In this document: positions 57,066 through 64,000 of the stretch, one piece after another | Layout: each line of letters starts with the position of its first letter | Position numbering within the stretch: the first letter of the stretch is position 1 | From: Prorocentrum cordatum | Taxonomy: Eukaryota > Sar > Dinophyceae > Prorocentrales > Prorocentraceae | Assembly (NCBI GenBank): GCA_963575745.1 | Contig: CAUYUJ010018051.1 | Coordinates: forward strand, 94,501-158,500 | Reading direction: 5' to 3' | Length of the DNA stretch: 64,000 nucleotides | Notes under the pieces: generated by a model | What the model saw: the letters and a program-made list of their open reading frames with translations, nothing else | What the model was told of the DNA's origin: nothing | Databases searched by the model: none | Position numbers and translations under genes: made by a program

Positions 57066-59700
57066 TCGTGGTGGTGGTGCTGCTGCTGGTCGCGGTGACG
57101 GTGCTGCCGCTGGTGCCGGTTGTCGTGATCGTTGCTGGTCGTAATCGTTGCGTTGCTGCTCGCGGCGCTGCTGTTGGGAGTCGTCGCGCCTCTCGTGGTC
57201 GAAGTTGTTGCTGCGTTGTTCCTGTGGGCTTGCTGTGGAAGCCGGGGCGCCGCCGGGGACGGCAGTGGAGCCGCGCGAACGCCGATGGGGAACTGGCCCC
57301 AGGTGTTGGGTCCTACCGTGGGACTGGGGCTCTACCCCTGGGGGGCTCGGGCTGCTGCTGGCGCCAGCCCCTCCCTGGGAAGGGGCTGGGGGGCTGGCGG
57401 CCAGGCGGCTGGAGTGGCCGTCTGGGGTGGCGGAGGGCCTTGCTGACTGCTGTCGTCCTGGCCGCTGCCGTGCCTGCTGCTGCTGCTGCTGCTGCTGCCC
57501 AGGGGCTGCGGTTCGAGGTCGTGGTGGTAGCGGTGGTGGTGCAAGGCGTCGCCCTGGTCGCTGCGGTGCTGCCTGCTCTCGCGCGCCCTTTCTTCAACCT
57601 CCCCCTGAGACGTCAGAGTCCCTACAAGAATACCTTTTTCCTGAGATCTCGAAGTCAATCCGGAGTGTGGGTCGGGTCGGTGCAGCGCTTGGCTTGCTGC
57701 TGTCGTGGCGCCCGAGGCGAAGGGGCTCTCTGGCTATGACTGGCGTGCCCTCGCCCACACCCGACTGCGCCATCTCGCGGTCTGCGTCCTGCCGTCGGTG
57801 CGGGCGCTGGAGCTTGGCCGCTCCTCGCTTGGTCTGCTGGCTGTCGCGGCCCAAACTCCGCTGCTCTCCTCCGCCTCCTCTCGTTGCTGCTTCTGTGCAG
57901 GCGGGTGCTGGTGCTGCTGCAGCTGCTGCTCGTCGTGCGGCGCCACGACCTGGGCTGCCCCGTCGTGCATTTTTCGGAGCGCGCCTTGCGCCCACCTCCT
58001 TTTTTTCCCCCGCGGCGGTGTGCCCGCGCTGCGGGGCCTCCTGCGCTGTCGGCGCGCTCGCGCCACAGGGCGGCCACCAGGTGTGCGCGGGGTGCCTGCG
58101 GCTGGGCACGTGGGTGTTGGAAGCCAGCACGACCGAAGGGGAATAGAGATGTGGCGTGGGCGAAACAGACGCCTGGGCAAGATAAGCACCGCCCGCCCTA
58201 CGGGCCGCGGCAGCGGACAGCCAGCCGCAAGCCACCCCGCCAGGACAAGAGCACGAACGGCCGCCAGAGCCAGGAGCAGGCGGCGGGGGCCCCGACCCGC
58301 CAGCAGACGCACCGAGACCACGCCAGCAGCACCACCACAACCACCAGCACCACCACCACGCCGACCAGCAGCACCAGCAGCAACACCGTTACCACCACTA
58401 CGACGTCACCCAGCACCACCACCGCCACCACCACGACCGCGACCAGCACTGCCACGACGACAGCGACCAGCAGCCAAACGACTACGACCAGCGGCGCCAC
58501 CGGCACTACGACGACAGGCAACACCACCAGCAGCAACACCACCACCAGCACCACCACGACGACGCCCAGCACCACCGCCACCACCCGACCGTGACCAACA
58601 CCGCCACGACGACGGCGACCCGCAGCTAAATGACTAATGAAGGGAAACGGTTAAAAAAAACCTTCTGGGGCGGACGATTAAAAAAAAGTGATTCGCGGGC
58701 CTCCTCGCCTGGAAGGCCTGCCTGCTGAGCATTTTCTCTGGGTGGAGGGCAGAGGGTGAAATCTCCAAAGCGGCTTTGCCACAAACATCGCCACTGGTTA
58801 ACCACCACAACGTGACCGATGCGAGCACGCGCTGTCAGCAAGGTAACTGTCAAAGTCTGCACCCGCATATTCGCGCGCCGAGATGGCCCCACGCCCTATT
58901 GCATGAAAGGCCTTGTCGCAACGAGGCCTTTTGGTTACCAATGGCGGGCTGGTGGTTTACTTATTTCAAGCTTGCGCTCAAGGGAGAGAAAAAGAGGGGG
59001 CGGGACGGTGGAGTGAGAAGAGGGAGGAGTGTACACACGGGAGGGGCGAGGGAGGGTGAGGCGTGGACCCGAACCCCCTGATGCAGATGCTCTGGTCGCA
59101 CCCGCGCTGGACGGCAGACCAGCTCTGAGCCGCGGCCAGGCCGGCAAAGGGGGCCCCGAAGGACCTTCCCTGCTCGAAATGCTTCTGCCCGTGACCTTCC
59201 AGTTATCATGCCCCTCCTCATCCCTCCTCCGCCTCCTCTCTCCCGTTGCCCCTCTGCCCCCTCCTCCCTCCTTCCTCTCTGCCGCCGGGGCCCCGTCGGC
59301 CGTCGTCCGAGCACTGCTGCGACCCCACTGTCCGCGGACGTCGCTGCTGCCGAATCGTCGCCAGCCACTTTTCTGACCCCTCATGCAGAAGCGCCCCCCT
59401 GACGGTCGCGCCCGCCAGACGCGGGCAAGACGGCTCCCCGCAGGATCCAGCGAGCCAGTCCCTCTCCCCCCCTCTCCCTCCATATCTCCTCCTACCTCCC
59501 TCCACCGCTCTCCCTTTCCGCCTCCTGCACCCCTACTCTCGCCGCCAGCTCCTCCTCCTCTACCTCCGCCTCCTCCTGCGAATTTCCCTCCAATGCTATG
59601 TTTGAGATGATCCTCGGGCGCCCTTTCTCCCCCACCCCCCACCCACCCCGTTGCCGTGGCGCGGCAGCCCGCGGTAACCCGTGGACGCGGCGGCTACTAG
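56562..59700. other. Unassigned DNA with CTG and ACC microsatellites
   Basis: CTG repeats lie at about 56985-57062 and 57474-57498, and ACCACC/CAGCACC repeats at about 58320-58600. Pyrimidine-rich patches occur at 59210-59280 and 59455-59600. No open frame has a recognisable domain. Confidence 0.5.
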
Positions 59701-59708
59701 ACGCGCCG

Positions 59709-62363
59709 CTACTCAAGGATCCAGGGGCATTCGGCCCCGGACCAATCCCACGCCGTCCTCAGAACCTCCATCAGAGTCGCCCTCTCTCTATCCAGGCCCC
59801 CATCCCCCCATGTCGCCGAGTAGGAATAAGGCGGTTCTGACTTGTCTTTGGTTGAGATCTGCCATCTGTTGTAACGACTGGTCTCCTTCTTCAGAGTATA
59901 GCCAGGTGGGAGATACTTCAGGCACTCCTCCCGGGGGTACCCCCCTGTATCAGGGATGTGCCTCTTCTCGACAGCGGGGGCGCTACCAGAACCAGAAGCG
60001 GCAGAACCTGATTCCGCGCCCCCGCCACCCGCGGCGTCACCAGCATGGCCAGCGGAACCGCTACTCGACCCACCCGCTTTCGCAGCCATGCCGGAGTGGC
60101 GGTCCTGCCTCTCGATCTCTTTCTCCTGCAAGAGCTGTTCCTTCACGTCGCCGAGGTCGCTTGCGTCCAACATGTCCTCGGCGCCAGCTGCCAAGCCCCC
60201 GTCTCCACTCAGGGCAGACGGCAACGGCTCCACATCCCGCTTGCGCATGCGCTTCGCAAGACAAGCGTCGACATCGCTGGGCTCCATAGCTGGGCAAGCC
60301 CAGCTCACCAAAGCCCTCACGAGGCTCACCTCCGTGTTCGGCCTGTCCTTGGCTCGCTCGTACACCAAAGGGCTGGACGCGAGAAGTTTCTTGAGGAACG
60401 GCACCTGCATACCTCGGAAACCTCGGCGGGCCGCTATCTCGAGCAAGGGCTGAGGCTTGCCTTTAAAGGCCCGCAAGATCCCGCCAGGGCGCTCATCCAT
60501 GTCGCCGACCCCTCGTTGACAGGACGGCGGCAACATCTCCGATAAGCAGACCCTGTACTTGGTCCAATCGGTGATGGAAAGGAAAACCACCGGGTCGCTG
60601 AGCGGATCGCCTTGCGAGAGCACGGGCTCGCAATATTTGAGCTGGCCTTTCGGCTTCTTCAGCTTGAACCTCCACGCCCACAAGCCACAAGATGACGACT
60701 CCAGCACCACAAGCGCCCTTTGCTTGAAATCTTCGTGGAACAGCACGTCGCCCCGCTGTGCCAATACGGACCTCCATGCTCGCTCCAACATCGGCAGAGC
60801 CTCGATTCCAACCAGCGCCTCCAACCTCATTGGCGCCAAATTGAAGGTCAGAGGTGAAGGGCTCGGCCAAGATGATCCCGCCAACCCCTTTAACGCATCC
60901 ATGCCAAACGACACGTCATGCACGTCGCCTTCGAACGTCTTCTCCGGCAACGTCTTGGCCCGGGCCTCATCTAAAACTGGCAATTTGAGATTCGGCCCTG
61001 GGCGATCGTTGTCAGACAGCAAGGAACTTTCTAACAACGTGTGCCAACGTTCGACGCGACCACATTGCGAGTTGCTGTTCTTGTTTTCTTGGTCCCTGAT
61101 CTGCTTGACCGCGCTCTCCACCATGTCCGAATACATGGCCGAGAAACGTTCGCGCACGGTTCGCTCGACCAGAGCGGGGACTTTCTTGAAGTCGGTCTCC
61201 TCTAGAGCAATGAACACCTCGCGAGGCCACGTCGACAATGGCCAATAAAGCTCGCGAACATACTTGTCCCAGAACGTGCTCGAATGTGAAAGTGTCTCTG
61301 CTTTCTGCAACCGGTCCCACGTGTTCCGCAGCTTCGCCAAAGTTCCATCGACAATGGCACGGTCATGATGAAGTAGCAGGACGAACATGCCTGGAACGCC
61401 GTGCGGGAAGTAACTGCACGAACACAGCCTGTGGGCAACAGCGCTCAACATCATCATCGTGATGCGCGTGGACAGGAACTTTTCCTCATGTTCTAAAGCA
61501 TCTCCGTGGTTGTACACCTCGCAACTTTCGAAATCGCAGGCCTCGAGCAAACCAGGATCAGAAAGCATGGAAAACATGCAGGACAACTCCTGCACATATT
61601 TCATCTGAGCCAAATTCTGGTGGTACTCCAGCAGCCCCCTTTTCGTTTTAAAGGTCACCAGCGCTTTGCCGAAGTGTTCCCTGCAAGGCTTGAGCACCCA
61701 GTAGATGCCGTCCATGAGCCTGACCTTGAACCTGTTCGCTAAGATCCGGCACGCAAGCACGATGCTGTTCTTGCTCCTCGCCCGCAGGATCTTCAGCTGC
61801 TCGTTGCTGAGGGCCATCGGAACTTTGTGCATTTCGCCCTCGTCCTCCCCGACCGCGCAATCCTCGAAGGCCAGCCCGACCTCCCCGTCCGCAGTGGCCA
61901 TGAAGTCGGAAGTGGATGAGAACAAGGGGCTCTCCTCCAAGGTATTCCAATAGCCACGGCGCAACCCGATGTATACAAGGATCATCAGAAGTACTGGCGA
62001 CTCCTCTCGCTTTTCCTCGTGCGCCTTGAACCATGACCACCACCTCCCCAACTTGACTCTAGCACCCATGCGCTGAAATGTCTTCGATGCCCGAGCCCTG
62101 TTCCATACGGCCTGCTCGTGTTCGGGCTGTCCGAGGCCATCCATCATGCCGAAAGATTCTGAGATAATCGGGTAAAAGTGTTTCCATAGGCCCTGTTCCG
62201 TGCCCAACGCGAAGAATTCCTTCGAAGCTGCAGCGATGACCCTGAAAAACATGGCGCCTTTGTAAGGACCTCCGGGCAAATTCCAGACGCACGCAAACTC
62301 AGCTATGATCTGACGGCCCCCTTGCGAGGCTAAAGGACTGCATGGGGCATCATTCCAAAACAA
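59709..62363 (-). CDS. Uncharacterised 884-codon open frame
   Basis: The longest single uninterrupted frame outside the retroelement and the repeats. Composition is protein-like and mixed, with helical stretches (FWDKYVRELYWPLSTWPREVF, LVERTVRERFSAMYSDMVESAVKQI). A disordered Gly/Ser/Ala patch lies near residues 760-800. The C-terminal part has KYLPPGYTLKKE and RYNRWQIS; this YLPPG...RW combination I associate with poorly described proteins abundant in dinoflagellates. The nominal first codon is TTG, preceded after three codons by TAG; CTGGTAG just upstream could be a splice acceptor, so this may be an internal or last exon. No catalytic motif was recognised. It could be a host gene or a domesticated or mobile-element protein. 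Confidence 0.65.
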   Translation of the reverse strand: MFWNDAPCSPLASQGGRQIIAEFACVWNLPGGPYKGAMFFRVIAAASKEFFALGTEQGLWKHFYPIISESFGMMDGLGQPEHEQAVWNRARASKTFQRMGARVKLGRWWSWFKAHEEKREESPVLLMILVYIGLRRGYWNTLEESPLFSSTSDFMATADGEVGLAFEDCAVGEDEGEMHKVPMALSNEQLKILRARSKNSIVLACRILANRFKVRLMDGIYWVLKPCREHFGKALVTFKTKRGLLEYHQNLAQMKYVQELSCMFSMLSDPGLLEACDFESCEVYNHGDALEHEEKFLSTRITMMMLSAVAHRLCSCSYFPHGVPGMFVLLLHHDRAIVDGTLAKLRNTWDRLQKAETLSHSSTFWDKYVRELYWPLSTWPREVFIALEETDFKKVPALVERTVRERFSAMYSDMVESAVKQIRDQENKNSNSQCGRVERWHTLLESSLLSDNDRPGPNLKLPVLDEARAKTLPEKTFEGDVHDVSFGMDALKGLAGSSWPSPSPLTFNLAPMRLEALVGIEALPMLERAWRSVLAQRGDVLFHEDFKQRALVVLESSSCGLWAWRFKLKKPKGQLKYCEPVLSQGDPLSDPVVFLSITDWTKYRVCLSEMLPPSCQRGVGDMDERPGGILRAFKGKPQPLLEIAARRGFRGMQVPFLKKLLASSPLVYERAKDRPNTEVSLVRALVSWACPAMEPSDVDACLAKRMRKRDVEPLPSALSGDGGLAAGAEDMLDASDLGDVKEQLLQEKEIERQDRHSGMAAKAGGSSSGSAGHAGDAAGGGGAESGSAASGSGSAPAVEKRHIPDTGGYPREECLKYLPPGYTLKKETSRYNRWQISTKDKSEPPYSYSATWGDGGLDRERATLMEVLRTAWDWSGAECPWILE

Positions 62364-62955
62364 AGCGCTAACCTACCAGGGCCACGAATCCCGATCTTAG
62401 AACACTTTGGGCATGACTCGAAATATAAAGAGACGATAAGAAACAGATGGGGATGCGAGCAAGGACCCCATGTGGGTTCCCCTGTTGTCCGTTTCCCTCT
62501 TGAGACTCTGCAGGGGCCTTCGGAACAGGTCCAGGAAGGAGTGCGTGGAGGGGGAACGAGGGTTTCCAACGGAGGTTGCCGCGTGGCGAAGGGCCCGTGG
62601 AGAGCTCCAGAATGTAACCGCACTGAACTGGGGTAGGATTGACGGACTGGGTTTGTTTTTCATTCGTCAACGGCCGACTGTTTTCGTGCTGGCCTGGGCC
62701 ACTTGTTTCCTCACTAGTGTTCATGTTCACGTCCGCTCCCATGCGCGACGCCCCAGACGCCCCGGAGGGCGCGGGAAGGGGGCGAAAGAGGGGTAGAGCA
62801 AAGGGAACAGGGAGGCCCCATATGGGTTCCCTTGCCGTCTGCTTCGTTCTCGGCGGGGGGGAGGAGCAGAATAGAGAGAACCAGGGGGACTGAGAAGGCA
62901 TCAGTGGAAAAAACAACGAGGAAGGATAAACACTCTGAGATGCGGATCCCTTGGG
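62364..62955. other. Unassigned DNA upstream of the 884-codon frame
   Basis: Overlapping short frames on both strands only. It could include intron or promoter sequence of the minus-strand frame. No signal I can name. Confidence 0.3.
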
Positions 62956-63300
62956 AGCCGCGTCTTGAGGCACTTCTGGGGGGGCTCTCGGGCGCTCTCT
63001 TGGAGGGGCGTTGGGGCCCCATGGGGGCACTCTGGGGTTTCCTGGGCCGTTTGGCGCTGCATGGGGCCCTACTGAAGGCCTGTTGAAAATCCCTCGGTGG
63101 CCTCTTGGGGCGTCTTATCTTTGGGCCTTCTCTTGGGGGCCTCGCGAAGCCTCTCGGGGCACCCCTGGAAGCCTCACGCAACCTTTCTGGGGCGGTCTTG
63201 GGGTCGTCTTGGGGGGCTTGCGCGCTATCCAGCGGGGCCTCTTGGAAACTTGTTTTGGCTTTCTGGGGCCCTTCGTAGCCTTCGGCTTCGACGGCGCGGC
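62956..63300. repeat. CTTGGGGCC-type degenerate repeat
   Basis: Same flavour as 13610-14140: GGGGCTCTCGGGCGCTCTCT, GCCTCTTGGGGCGTC, CTTCTCTTGGGGGCCTCGCG and GCCTCTTGGAAACTTG recur every 20-40 bp. It marks a dispersed family seen at both ends of the window. Confidence 0.55.
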
Positions 63301-64000
63301 GGTCGGAACAAAAACAACCACGGGCGCAAACATCATAGCAAACAGTGTGCGTTTTCATGCATGTTCGACTCTCCTGGGCGATGTTTGCGCGTTTGAAAGA
63401 CCACAGGGCCCCACTTGGCCGCCCCCAAGGCACCGCGGGGTTATCTCCAGGTCTGGGGGGGGGCGCTCAAGAAAGACCTAGGGGCGTCGTGGAGTCCCAG
63501 TGCCGACCCCGCAAGCGCTCTGGGTGAGCAGATCGGTGCTCCCGGGCGCTCGAAACTACCAGCGGCCGCAATGCGGCTGGGCCCCCACCGAGCTCCGCCG
63601 GCTTTCCACGCGCGCCAGCGGGCGGATTTCAGAGAGGGGGGGCGGGGACCCCCCAAGGGGGAACTACACGGCCCCCCCATCCGCAACGCCGGGGGGAAGC
63701 ATCGAAACGACGTTTCATCAAGCACTGCCTTTGCGAATTGCTTCGGTCTCTGATTCGGCGCTGGGCTCGGACAGGAAAAACACTTGAGTGGCATGCAAAC
63801 TTGACGACCATCAGGCGCAAACAATGGGTGAACGCCCCATGCCTCGTTCTCCTAAGCACTGGCGAAAAAACGGCGGTTGCTTCTGAGGTGCGGTTGCTGC
63901 CCCTTCTACAGCCTGCGCTACCCCCCAAGTTTCCGCGGATGGGAAAAGTATTGAAAATACAAAGACAATGGGGAGAGGAGAGATGAGGGGGGAGGGAGGA
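63301..64000. other. Unassigned DNA at the window end
   Basis: No gene was recognised; open frames are short and composition-driven. Confidence 0.35.

Overview
The window looks like nuclear DNA of a dinoflagellate. Three things point there. First, a run of pentatricopeptide-type repeats of the ISAC-x-GEQW-QRAL-SLL class (48.3-49.4 kb). Second, a Ty1/copia retroelement with the dinoflagellate-style reverse transcriptase wording around YVDD. Third, a GC-rich background packed with trinucleotide and longer tandem repeats and broken non-LTR retroelement pieces. No bacterial operon, rRNA or tRNA gene, or CRISPR array was recognised. The species cannot be fixed from sequence alone.

Layout. 1-14.3 kb is repeat-rich DNA with no gene I can support: diverged tandem duplications, a 101-bp tandem array (3.1-4.2 kb), a 90-bp array running into a GAT microsatellite (6.4-8.0 kb), and a pair of direct repeats at 10.8 and 12.5 kb. 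15.2-31.9 kb (minus strand) is a giant copia-type retroelement. In sense order it carries a Pro/Arg-rich leader, a coiled coil, Gag with three CCCH zinc fingers and an SR-rich stretch, an aspartic protease, an integrase, a reverse transcriptase, RNase H, and then a further ~2,700 codons that ordinary copia elements lack. That extra part holds a convincing Tpt1/KptA-type RNA 2'-phosphotransferase domain (about 18.48-19.31 kb), a CxxC...CxxC zinc-binding candidate and a Tyr/Trp-rich tail, followed by two hairpins. Only about eight lesions (four in-frame TAA/TAG stops and about four frame changes) interrupt 5,570 codons.

33-47 kb holds a non-LTR RT-type remnant, five copies of a composite repeat (one inverted), a minisatellite block with a recurring CCCAC-GAA-GTGGG hairpin, a LINE endonuclease fragment, and three near-identical 537-bp AT-rich blocks. 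47-58.6 kb has the PPR gene, large duplications of GC-rich DNA (a 1,333-bp tandem and an 8-kb-apart inverted pair) and long CTG/GTG/ACC repeats. 59.7-62.4 kb (minus) is an 884-codon open frame of unknown function; the last 1.6 kb has no supported gene.

The retroelement modules form one functional set: Gag packages RNA, protease cleaves, RT/RNase H copies, integrase inserts. The downstream Tpt1-like module suggests an RNA- or nucleic-acid-end-processing step attached to the same transcript. Frame starts quoted for minus-strand ORFs are often the first codon of an open frame (GTG or TTG), not a demonstrated start.
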